The notes under the pieces: model-generated | Seen by the model: the letters and a program-made list of their open reading frames with translations, nothing else | What the model was told of the DNA's origin: nothing | Database searches by the model: none | NCBI GenBank assembly: GCA_027596035.1 | Contig: JADGJA010000014.1 | Coordinates: 1-64,000, forward strand | Direction: 5' to 3' | Length of the DNA: 64,000 nucleotides | From: Thoreauomyces humboldtii | Lineage: Eukaryota; Chytridiomycota; Chytridiomycetes; Spizellomycetales; Powellomycetaceae | Program-made: the position numbers and the translations under genes | Shown: piece after piece, positions 1-10,600 of the stretch | Layout of the letters: each line of letters starts with the position of its first letter | Numbering within the stretch: position 1 is the first letter of the stretch

Positions 1-277
1 CAGAAGGACCTCGCCACCCAGGTCATCAAGCGCGTCAAGGACCTCCTCTCCAACGATAAGATGGTATGATCAGTCGCTACTTCTCACAGAGAAGGGACCT
101 TGTGCTGACATTGCGCATTGTCGCTTTTGCAGCAAGGAGAGATCCTCAAGCAGTCCCTGTCCGAGATCGAGAGTATGTTATTGGTCCTTCGTCGTGGTTC
201 ATCGTTGATTCTTGGCTGATGCTAATTCTTTCTCGTTCAAAAAAGGGCTCGCAAGCGCCGCTCCTTCTTCCAAGTAG
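1..277 (+). CDS. 3' end of an unidentified gene (partial)
   Basis: The window opens inside a coding exon. Three exons can be joined in frame: 1-63, 133-172 and 246-277. The introns begin GTATG and end in CAG or AAG, and the TAG stop is at 275-277. The visible tail is about 45 residues, hydrophilic and probably helical (KDLATQVIKRVKDLLSNDKM, then a short segment ending LASAAPSSK). No family is recognisable from so little sequence. The clean phase across both introns is the main support that it is coding. Confidence 0.5.
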
Positions 278-581
278 AGCTGTCCCACTCCTGCTCGTTT
301 GGAACAAAGGTAGAACCCAGTCGGTGGATGATGCTTTAGAGACTCGGTATGCTCGGCGCATGCATGCGTTTCTGACAGCGGGACCCATCAACCTCTTGCT
401 ACTACACCTATGGTCACGGTAAGAGACGCGACTCCGGATGTTTCGCGTGCATCGACTTCCATCGACCTCCATCGGGCATCGAGGTGTTTGTTGCAGCAGC
501 GGCATCGGCATCAATCTGTTCTTCGGAGACATTTTCTGATTGGCGCGCTCTGGCACAAACAGTGTCTCTGCCCCAAATAAG
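278..581. other. Convergent intergenic spacer
   Basis: This lies between the stop of the partial gene and the stop of the DUF3245-like gene on the other strand. I see no convincing gene, RNA or repeat in it. Confidence 0.4.
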
Positions 582-1133
582 TTACGCCGCGGAAAGATCA
601 GGCTGCTTCTTGGACTTCTTCTTCTTCTTCGACCCCGTTTTGTCCAGATACGACGAAAGCGCGGAAGAAGGTTTCTTGATTGATTTCGACGCAATCTTGT
701 GCAGGAGTCGCTCTTCGTCGTCATCTTGCGCTTCCTCTGGATATTGTGGATGGAAGTTGAGGTGTGAGCGGACGACATGGTTGGCAGACAAGGTGGGACG
801 TACCCTTCTTCTGTTTTCTCGACGCTGGAGTGATTTCAGTTCCGTCGGGAGCAGTGCCCACCAATCGTCGTTTGAGTTGAGCGTTCCGTTGAGCTTGCGC
901 AGGGTCCGTCGCATAAAGGTTAGCTGGACTAGAAAAGATTTTGCGCTCAATGATACGCTCTTCCGACTTCTGAAATCTACACGGCCGATGTTCGACGCTC
1001 ACCGCGGGGTAGCTACGGAAGCATGCTTGCGGTCTTCGAGGGATTCCTTGGGAAGCCAGCTTGTTACAAGTTTCCTGACAAGTCCCACTGAGACCTCGGC
1101 TTTTCCGCGGATCTCTTCCAAGTCATCAGACAT
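582..1133 (-). CDS. DUF3245-like small basic protein
   Basis: The start MSDDLEE is at 1131-1133 and the stop at 582-584. A plausible model has three exons. The first intron (about 47 nt, with a weak GTAGCT donor) ends before KSEERIIERK, and the second ends at CAG before EEAQDDDEER. The protein has an N-terminal helix with SWLP, a central LKRRLVG motif, an acidic patch and a lysine-rich tail (SKKKKKSKKQ). The order SWLP, LK-R-LG, acidic stretch and poly-Lys resembles fungal DUF3245 proteins, whose function is unknown; the basic tail suggests a nuclear or nucleolar location. The family call rests on pattern only, and the first splice site is uncertain. Confidence 0.5.
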
Positions 1134-1323
1134 TGTTGGAGGGGAAGCAAGCAGGCGGTGTTCAAGGCGGGAATGTCCCTTTCTAGGAACAGTTTTCAAC
1201 CGTTGCTTTTTCTAGGACCAGGTGCAAGGTTGCCGCTCGGTTCCATGTCCGAACGGTCAGGCTACCGGTACTTCGGTTCGAAAGTGAAACCACCGTCACC
1301 CAAATGTCAGTCGAGCCGCAACA

Positions 1324-3572
1324 ATGAGCTGGAACGGCAACGCACGACGAGGAGGAGGGGGAGGAGTCGCAGGAGGAAGACGTGGACGAGAAACAGGTGG
1401 TGGTGGTGGTGGTGGTAATCCCTTCTCTATCTCACATTCAGCTCGCACGTATCGGAAACCTCACCCGGAGTCGCCTCCAAAAATCGTTCGTGCCAACGGT
1501 CCTGGCCATCTTGCTGTGCGCGGCTCGGGCTCTTTGCAGTTTGAATTGAATTCCAGTGGCGAAAGGAAACATGCGGGAGCAAACCGATCCGCTTTGGAGC
1601 AGTCCAATCCAGCACGAACCTGTTCATCGTCGTTACTCGAAGGAAAAGTCAAGCCCTGGGTCGGGCGAATTCAGTCCCCTTCTGACGTGTGGGCAGCAGG
1701 GAGCGATAGCTGTGCGGGGAGTCCCAGCCCAGGACTGGCGCAATTACCAACTATGAACGACCTCCGTGTAAAACCCAAGCGAACGGGAAAAACGAAGGCC
1801 CGTTCCAAATCCAAGCAGCTCGCGAATCTCGAAGCCAGGGAAGTCTCCATCCCTGCGAGGCCGTCCTCCTTCAGCAACATTGGAATCTCTAGCCCCTCGA
1901 CACCTGCCACAAGACCCAAGACGTCCCGGGGAAGGTTCATCTCAGGCACCTCGAATGGCAGCAGCTCCCAACGTTAGTGCGACAGGGTCCGGGGTACGAT
2001 GAAATGTTGATCCAATCGACAAGGTCGTCACATCGGCCGACATCAAACGGCATCCCCCTCACGATGGAAGCCGAGTCTTCTGGCGACGACGCCTTAATAA
2101 CAGGGCCCGGCAATCTGAAAGAGCGGCGAAGGTTTTCCGTGAAAGGCAACCAATTGGCTTCATCAAGACCCTCTCATGCTTCTGAAGTCGCAAAGAAGCC
2201 CTTGCCCGAGTCGGTGAAACATGCGGTCTTCTCTGCGAAGGCATGGCCTGACGATCTGTGTCAAGCACTACCGAAGTCCGACAGCTTAACATCGTCCTTC
2301 GACGTAAGCTCAAGATCGCCATCCGGCAAGAAGCTCAAGAAAGAAGTCACAAAACAAACCTTCAACCGGAACGTGCAACCTGCAGCTCAAAATAGAAAAG
2401 CGCTGAAGCCAAAGCCGCCCGTAAAGATGTCGTCGGATGTTTCGTCGGATAACGTTTCTGGTGTGGTGCGGAAGCGCAAGGCGAGACAGCGCACGGACTT
2501 TCTCGATGACGACGACGATCCTATAACACATCCAAGCAAGCTACCGAAAAAGTGCAAAACTAGCAAGCAGCTTGCTCCCGTCTCTCATGAAGTTACACAC
2601 AAGAAGCAAACGAAGTTATCGCCATCACGGCCAGCCGAAACACGAAGCAAGAACCTCCCCGTTATGAGCAAATTGTCCTCCACGACATTTATTTCAAGCA
2701 GCTATGCGGAACGCGAACGCAGCATTGTTATGACCTCCCCTCCTCGGACGCAGACCTTACATTCACTTTCGACAGTCCCGACCCTCTTACTGTTAAAACA
2801 CCGACGACGAGCTCACTCCCGCCCGAATGCCCACAGTGTCTACGGCCATTACCTCAACCATTCTCAAAAACCCTCGCTCGGCATCTCCGGATTCTGCGAA
2901 AACCTTTCATCTCCTCGACGGAACGAAGTGCAGCCACCAACGCCATCTGTCGCATCCACATCGCGGAAACCCGCACCATACCGTTGGGCAAATCCAAAGG
3001 ATATCCTCAAACCCTTGACGCATCCTCAATAGGCAAGCGCGTGAAGCGACTGACGGTCCCGCTGTTCAACATCATCATGTTCGTCGCCCCTTCACACTTT
3101 CGCAAGCGAGCGCGCGCGTTCTACAAGGAGGTCGGTGAACGGAAGGCGCAGGGCGCCGAAGGAAGGTTGAAGGCCGTGGCGGGTCTGTCGTGCGGTTACT
3201 ACGGAACGAAAGGCGGGAGAGCCATCTCCGGGGCCTGCTTCGATATCTTCATGAGAGCCAAGGATGGCGAGAAGCCGCTTCTTACCAGTGATGCCACTTC
3301 GCCGCTCCCACCTATCGAGTTCCTGCAAGGTACGCAAAAGTGGTTTTCTGCTCGAACGGTTGAGGACAGTGCACTGATATCAAGTTTTCCTTGCAACCTT
3401 TCCCTTAGACGTTCTGGTGCCGGAAGCAGCGGTTATGCTCATCATGGAAGATCAACGGATGGATTGGCATTGTGCGCATGCGCTACTGAACGAAAGTGCA
3501 GATTACGGGACTGCCATGTTTCCCGACAACGGTGATGTAGGGGCCAGAGGGTTGGTCTGGATCAGACAGTGA
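1324..3572 (+). CDS. RTC4-like protein (restriction of telomere capping 4 domain)
   Basis: The C-terminal third carries the recognisable RTC4-like domain. It has a CPQCLRPLP cysteine pair, then AICRIHIAETRTIPLGKSKG and a Y-P-x-T-L-D segment. After an in-frame intron at 3330-3408 comes VLVPEAAVMLIMED followed by ALLNESADYG, the typical end of the domain. The stop is TGA at 3570-3572. Upstream is a long low-complexity, Ser/Lys-rich region with an acidic patch (DFLDDDDDP) and a glycine-rich start at 1324. The frame changes near 1975 and between about 2590 and 2700, so at least two further introns exist that I could not place; the 5' end is therefore approximate. In yeast, Rtc4 was found in a telomere-capping screen and its biochemical role is unclear. 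Confidence 0.65.
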
Positions 3573-3904
3573 CGAGGACTGGTGGACTTAGCAAACTGAG
3601 CGGGCGCACCAGACTGTCTAGATACCCTCACGTTAATCAATATACCAGCATCAGGTTGAGCAGTCTATGGCTACCAACGCTCGAACAATCTCACAGGACG
3701 ACTCAGACCATGAGCTGGGATATCTATGAATTTATGGACTGTAGGGACAATTTCGAGGAGTGCGTAGAGTCAGGGTGTTGAAGTGCTATGGAAATGCGAC
3801 CTAGAACAAGTTAAGACGACGACGACGAAGGCTGGATGCGGACAGGCAGATGGGGCGCAAGGCGAGTTTCCTCGTGCCTCGCCAGGCTACGGCGCCTCCC
3901 TTGG
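3573..3904. other. Convergent spacer
   Basis: This lies between the RTC4-like stop and the ING-family stop. Nothing recognisable is seen. Confidence 0.4.
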
Positions 3905-5212
3905 CTACCGTGCCTCCTGCGTCTTCTTGCGCCTTCTTGCAGTTGTCCCATCCGCCTTCGAATATCTTTGGCCTTCCGTCTTGACGTCAGCATCATCACC
4001 TTCGACGTCTATAATCTGATCGTCGACCGCGGCGGACGCTGTCGGAAGAGATGACCCTCCGCCCCCGAAGCCGGCGCCGATGCAAGTTGGGCAGAACCAA
4101 GCCCCCTTTGGCTGTGCCACGAGTCCGACGCATGCATAATGGAACCACTCGATCGCGCACTAAAGTCAAAGCAATTGCATGAGTGAAATTCGATCAGGCA
4201 ACAAGTCCCTCACTACGGAGCCGTGGGAACAAACGACATAGGGAGGAGGTCCAAAGTGAATCGGGGACACGGCTGCCGAACTTACCTGCGGATTGTCGCA
4301 CCCTACCATGCTACCGTACGAGACCTGTCGGCAGGTGCAGTAGATCTCCTCATCCTCGGCTCCACCTCCAACCGCGACGTCTGGTGCCCCTACCGCTGCT
4401 ACACTGGTACCATTCCCTGTCATCTCCAAATCAGACTTGCGGGATTGGTACCGTCGTGGGACCGGCGAGCCATCGCCGTCGTCGTCCATCATCGCGGCCA
4501 CGGTCCTTCGTCGCTTCCGCGATCCACCTCCCATCGTGGATGATGGAGACGCGCGGGACCCTTCGTCTTCCTCAAACTTCTCTAGCGCCCGTTGCAGCCG
4601 AGAGAAGTGAGTCGAGAACTAGAATGGGAACAAGATTTAGATCGAAAATGGACCATCTTCTTTACCACATCAGGTTATGTGCAAACACGTTTACCTGGTC
4701 CAGAACCCGCTGGCTCGCGTCCAGTTTCCTGTTGGACTGTTCGACCGCGGCCTGGTACTCTGATCGATATCCAGTGAGAGCACCCCTCGCATCCCTGTCG
4801 GCACCGATTACCAAGACATCGTCAGCAGCGGCCCTGCGTTGCTTCATGATCGCGCTGTAGGAACGACTGTTGTGTCGCATGCTTCCCACCAACGAGTGGA
4901 ACTTTTTGTCAAGGTCGCGGAGGACGCTCATGTTGAAAGAGAGCTCGGCTGGAAGATTTCCGATGGCTGCGTTTACATTTTCCATCATCGATTCGAGAAA
5001 ATCACAAAAAAAAGTCAGCAGGTTGCATATGATGTTCGCCAGGTTGAATAAGGTCTCCCGGGACATGCATTCCCCGCGCTCTGATGATTGCCCAGAACAC
5101 ATCGCAATACACTGATGATCTCATATGCACCCATCTGGTAGGATTTAGACTTACATTCTAAGTAATCCACCAGAAATTCCTCCGCAGAGGTAGAGTCCCC
5201 AAGAACAGCCAT
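3905..5212 (-). CDS. ING-family PHD-finger protein (histone-acetylation complex subunit)
   Basis: Four exons on the minus strand join in perfect phase: 5155-5212, 4695-4966, 4286-4618 and 3905-4159, giving 305 residues. The N-terminus ([16 protein letters not shown], then [15 protein letters not shown]) is the ING domain. After a variable basic linker ([10 protein letters not shown]) comes a C4HC3 PHD finger at about residues 198-246: [21 protein letters not shown] and WFCPTCIG. These fingers read methylated H3K4 and recruit HAT or HDAC complexes (yeast Yng1, Yng2 and Pho23). Which paralogue this is cannot be decided. The PHD is split by an intron between NPQ and CAIEW. The tail after the PHD is unusually long (about 60 residues) for the family. 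Confidence 0.9.
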
Positions 5213-6193
5213 GATGTTATGCACTTCTCACGCGGTAGAAAACAGCAGATATAATAAAGCGCACGAATCAAAAGGAGCTCGAACTGGGAACTAGCCTATC
5301 CTCTCTTTGCCTTCCCGTGTTTATTTCGGAAGCAACAGGTTCGTCTGTTTCGAGCCTAACCCGTCCCTCCCCAGCCAGTGTGGTGGGTGGGGGTGGGCCG
5401 AAAAAAGATTGTGAGCACAACACACCTCATACAAATGTCCACAGCCGCTGTCGGTTTCTTCCCTGCGGCTGGGAACGCCGGAACGCCCCACGTCCTGGAC
5501 CATGTCCCTGCACCCAACCCACCATCACACAAAGTGCCGATGAACAGGTACATGTACTCAGTCCTTTCTCACGGGAGACACAAGGATGCTTTATTTCAGA
5601 GTGCGAACTGTAGACATTGTTTATCGCTATGTATGTCGACTGCTTCCTCATGATCCTCAGCATGGTCGGCTTTTCTTTCCCTCGCTGTCGACACACTGCT
5701 CCACAGTCTTCACAAGCCTGAAGCAGCGTGGCTTTTGTCGGTTGCGACCACGTTGACCATCGATGAAAAGCACGTTGAACTACGCGTGAAATCAAAAGTC
5801 CCACTTTCGACGTCTAATTATAAGTAAAAAATGCCAAAAAGAAAACCGGCAGAAAGCTGCCCAAGGTATGTACAACGGGTCAAAGAAGAAGGAGTGTCCG
5901 AGAATCAGAACCCGATGGGGCGGACGATGAAAGGTTTAGGTTCATGTAGTGGAGATGCAGGTCGGATAGGTTCATGTAGTGGCGGAAGGTAAGGTGGCGG
6001 TGTAACGAGAAGGCGGATGCGAGGGCGACGTGGGCGTCCTATCAATGTGGAAACCTTGCACCCATTTTGCTTTGGGTGTCCTAGAAAATGGTGTCCGAAC
6101 AAGCTGACATCAAAGAATTGGGGTTACGGTATGCGCCAACAATTGCTTTCCCCGTCTCCACTTTGCACAGCTTTCTGCAACCCAACGAAACCA
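5213..6193. other. Intergenic region with a short direct repeat
   Basis: This 1-kb spacer separates the ING gene from GPALPP1, which is divergent from it. A 125-codon open frame on the minus strand (5427-5804) shows no recognisable domain or splice support, so it is not called. A 16-bp direct repeat (TAGGTTCATGTAGTGG) occurs at 5937-5952 and 5967-5982, period 30. Confidence 0.5.
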
Positions 6194-7175
6194 ATGCCAG
6201 ACAGCAGCAGCAGCAGCTCCTCCGAAGACGACTCGTTTGGTCCTGCCCTTCCGCCTCACCTCGCTGGTCGTCAGGTGCAGTCATCTCCACAGGTTCCTCG
6301 GAGACGACCCGTAGCCGGTCCTGCGGCTCCTCCTCCACCAGGTCACCATGTCCCACGTCGCCAACGACCGCAAGCGGACTCCGATGATGATGATTCCATT
6401 GGACCCATGCCTCCACCCGCCTCCCGTGGCCCAGTCGATGACCTTGGAGACGTAATCGCCGAAGTGGAGGAGCGTGTCGCCCGTGCACGGGAAGAGGAGG
6501 AAAGAAAGAACCAGCCTGAAAAGCTCGAACGTGGGGATTGGATGCTGGTACCGCCAGAAGCGAACAGACTGCTGCCGATGAGTACGTTGCTGAGCCGACG
6601 AAATGGATCATCCGTGTTGTCATCATTCCACACGGCTGACTGACGAGCGGATCTGCTTTGGGGGGATGCAGTCGGCGACGCTGGTATGAAGTCCCGTCAG
6701 TTCAGCAAGAAGGAAGTGGTCGTCGATGTTGACCAGTCGGGTTGGACCGAGACCCCACAGGAAAGGGCCATGAAGACGGGCGAAAAGGTACAGGACCCCG
6801 GATCGGTTGATCCAAGCCCGGTTTTCATTTTCGGTAAGTCGCTGATCGTGTTCCCCGTGAAAAAACTCGCACCAGCGCAAGCGACCACCACCGAAGGATG
6901 GGCCACGTGCACCCACGCAGGACGAACTTCAGACCAGAGAGTTCATCGAACAACACAACCTTCGACACCGAGGCACCGCACTGATGGACAAACACATGAC
7001 GACGTACGTTCGTGACGGAAAGATTGACGACACGGACGTGTCCAAGCGAAGATTCGATCGGGACACGGACATGGGAGGGTCACGCAAAGTGGACAACAAG
7101 TCTCGGCAAGACATGCTGGACAAGGCTCGGAAGCTCGACACAAAGTTCAGTCATGGCGCTAAGACGTTCTTGTAG
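6194..7175 (+). CDS. GPALPP1-like protein (DUF3752)
   Basis: Three exons (6194-6581, 6672-6787, 6876-7175) encode 267 residues. The ATG was chosen because it starts MPDSSSSSSSEDD, directly before the defining GPALPP motif. A second related motif, SIGPMPPP, follows. Exon 2 carries WTETPQERAMK, and exon 3 the conserved C-terminal block with TREFIEQHN, RGTALMDKH and HGAKTFL at the very end. The C-terminal DUF3752 domain is widespread in eukaryotes but functionally uncharacterised; it is acidic, charged and probably nuclear. All three exons stay in phase, so the gene looks intact. Confidence 0.9.
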
Positions 7176-7664
7176 TCGAGGGCGCAAGAGCTTGTCGGCT
7201 TCAAGCACACGTTGAAAGATCGTCGCTCCCAAGCTTTATGTTTTGCGGTGACTGAGTACCCCTTGTGCTAGCGAATTTCATCTGTCTGCGACAGTGGTGG
7301 TTTGACTGTGTTTCTGCTTGTCGACCCGGACCCCGATGGCCGATACGCTCATCTTGAAATTGTCAAGAAAAAACTTTTTGTAGCGATAAACTGTAGTAAT
7401 GATGCAATAAGTCCATGTCAGGACAGCCCATACCCGCCACCTGCGGCCTCACTCCGAAGCGACCGACCGCACTACGGTCGCACTACCGTCTTTCATGAAC
7501 CATAGAGTTCCGGCGGGTCCAGTATGTAGGAGTCAGAATGTGATTGGCCCCGAAGCAGATAATCGGCACGAAGACGATTGCCTGTCTATATTGTAACATA
7601 CGGACACGCATTGCTCTCGTGGCTGCGCCGAAGGATGGTCTTCAGAGCAACAATCAACTAGTCC
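7176..7664. other. Convergent spacer between GPALPP1 and XRN1
   Basis: This is presumably the two 3' UTRs. A small inverted pair (GCGACCG/CGGTCGC) lies near 7457-7480. Nothing else is seen. Confidence 0.4.
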
Positions 7665-10600
7665 TCACTGCCTTTCGATTTGCTGCGGATCGGCCGTACC
7701 ATGTGGATCGCCACTGATGGCACCTCTCGAAGAGCCCCGACCTCCGCCCCTACCGCGTCCGCCTCGCCCGCCCCGGCCACCGCCGCCGCCCCTGCCGCGT
7801 CCATCCACATGAGTTCCTCTTGCGGGTCCTTGCTGTTGAGCCTGTAGGTCGCGATTTCCTTGAACATCCGGAGGATTGTGGGGCCGGCCCTGGTTCTGAG
7901 CAGGGCCAGGCATTTGCTGATGGCCTCGCTGATGCGAACCACCCCGAGGACCCTTGTGCTTCACGAGATCCACCAGCTCGTTCTTCTGTGGAGGACGGAA
8001 TGGGGTGGATGATGCTGCCACCTGGTAAGGCGAGAAGTCCGCCCCCGCTTGGGTCGAAACCTGCGACTGGCCGGGATTTAACAGAGAGAGGATGTGTCTC
8101 GACACGTCCAGGTTGGTAGGCTCTCGCCCTTGCGGACCGCCTTGCCCTTGCGGGCCGCTATGAGAACCATGCTGAGGACCGCCGTGCTGAGGATGCGCGT
8201 ATCCGGAGGGCTGGTGCTGGGGCGGCTGGTACAAGGGCCGAGGCGGAGGCCGGTGATGGTGCTGCTGTTGGTGCAAAGGCTGTCCGTGCTGCAATGGCAT
8301 AGGTTGTCCGTGCAATGGACCTGCCGGATATCCGCCGTATTGAGGCTCGGCATGATGAGAGGCCTGATGCCGCCCGCCCTGGCCTCCCCCGATGTGAAGC
8401 ATATTTTTTAGTCCCTGAGTCAGCTCTTCCTCCGCACTGATGTTTCGAGAGCGAGGACCCGTCCCATTGGGAGCTCTTCGAGGATTGTGGGGTCCTTGCT
8501 CGAAACGCGTCTGCTCCGGTTGCGAAGCTTCGCGTTGTTGTCCTGAGACGCTTCTATCACCGGACCGCGGCGCACCTGCCTTCGTGCTAATGGTGCTGGG
8601 GCCAGATGTGACGGTTGCATCTCCTGCCGTCGGTGCATTTTTTATGACCTTGACTTGGATGCCGGATGTCGAAACGAACACCTCTTCACTGGCGTTCGGA
8701 GTTCTCTCCTTCTTCCTGGGACCTTTGATCGGCCGTCGCTTTTCTCCAGCGTCCAGATTTGGTTGTGTCGCTTGTTGAGGAGCCAACACTGGTTCAGTGC
8801 GAACCAAGACCATACGAGGCTCCTGAGCCCAAGCTGTGCGGACAGGTTCCACATCCTGGTGCTTTTGCGCCCAAGAATCGGCCTGACGCTGCTGCGTTAC
8901 CGCATTTCCGCCGGATCGCATGGCAAACTTTTGGATGGGCCTATTGATGGGGACGAGCTGCGTAGGCTGGATGCCCTCCATGGGTGGCTGGATGTGAGTC
9001 AAGTTGAGAACGGCATCCTTATGTACGGCAAGACCACGTAGGTCTTCGCATCTGAATGTCAAGTCAGTAAAGGTGGCACCAAAAAACATGTAGACAGGAT
9101 GTTTCATCTTACTTGTCTCCTAGCGTTGTCCCTCCCAAAAATCCTTGATCGAACACAACATCAAGGAAGTCTCCTTCAATACCGATGACCGTGCCCTGAG
9201 TGGCCAAAGGAACACTTCCCGACTTTACAGCATACAGAACTCGGTCACCCAAATCGAACACTTGATGCGATAGCCTATGCTTGGCATGCGCTGGCTTTAG
9301 CAGGGCCTACGACATAACGAGGTTTAGTGATGTTGTTCATTACGTCATGGAGTGACTTCTGATCATACCTGGCGAGGCACATTCTTGACAGCCACAAGCT
9401 TGTAAGTAACAGGTCCGAATTCATCGTAGACTTCATCAACACGAGCTTCGATTTTCTTGGCGACATCTCTTGTGAGAGCCCGGACCTCAAGGGACACTCG
9501 ATCAAAATCTTTAACACCGCAGCCTTTGAGCCATTCCTTCATCTCTGCCATCTTCACGGCCGCCTCGCTTGCGGGAAAGAAGTCGGTGTCCTCGTAAAAG
9601 TCACTCTTCAGCTTCCTTTCCAATCCACTGAAAAATGTAGGGAACTTGATCTACATAGGAGTTAGATCGAGCTGCCGATTCCCTAGCCTTCGATATACGT
9701 ACGATACCTTATAACTTCTGATCAAATCGATTGCTCTTTGAGAAAACTCCCACCCCGAGTCCGATTTTCGCGAATATCCCAGTACCTTTTTCTTCTTGGA
9801 TTCGAACTTGAGATTCAAGCCAAAGTTGAAACGCTGGTCAGCCGACTTGCTGATGACATGCAGGCTGGATGTGACTTTGGATAGAGCAAGGGAGGACATG
9901 CCAATAGTCTTTGCAACGTGCCAGCTAGCGGCATAATACTCGGATTGTTCCGACTCCATCGCCATCTCTCGCGTGAAGTGTAAGCCGGCCAGGAATTCTT
10001 CTGACGTAGGTTTCTAAAGACGAGAAGCTTGAACCCGGCGTCCAAGAGTCCTCGAAACCATGGTTAAAAGTACTTACCGCAAGCTTAATATTGAGCTTTC
10101 CTTCCACGTGTCCAGAGACCTGGGCGTTGAACCCATAACCCATCGCACCCAGGAATACAACTGTCGCTCCAATCGGGTATTCTGTTTCGATGGGTGGAGG
10201 CGGGTGTTCCTAAAAAGATTTATCGGTTTCAGGAACTTTTCAACGGGTTTCTTTGACTTGCAGGCCACGCTACCTTGAAGCGTGGATCTTCGCATGCGAC
10301 AGAAGAGATAATTGTCTGAAGAGCAACTTGAGCTTCCTCCTTGCGGTCAGCGAACTCCTTAGCAAGTGATCCATCCTCGCGAAGACGCATTCCTGGCAAA
10401 AGGGTGTTGATGAGTACTTGACATTAGGAGGACAGCAATATCACGACCTACCTTTCAAAGGTCGCACGCTGAGGAGCACGTCCACCGGTCCGATGATGGT
10501 CCCGAATCGTTTACTATAGTGCTGCTCAATACGCTCTGACTCTTTATAGAAAGCATCCTGAGTGTGCCCCGCCTGCGGTGCCTTGACGACGTCACGCCGG

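Noticed and set aside
582..778. Overlapping plus-strand frame across the DUF3245-like gene
   Set aside because: Shadow of the minus-strand exons; the serine-rich translation is the complement of the lysine tail.
976..1020. 26-nt intron in the DUF3245-like gene
   Set aside because: Too short for the spliceosome; a 47-nt alternative ending at the next CAG keeps the frame.
5427..5804. 125-codon minus-strand open frame in the ING/GPALPP1 spacer
   Set aside because: No domain, no splice support, and Cys/Gly/Arg-rich composition typical of chance frames.
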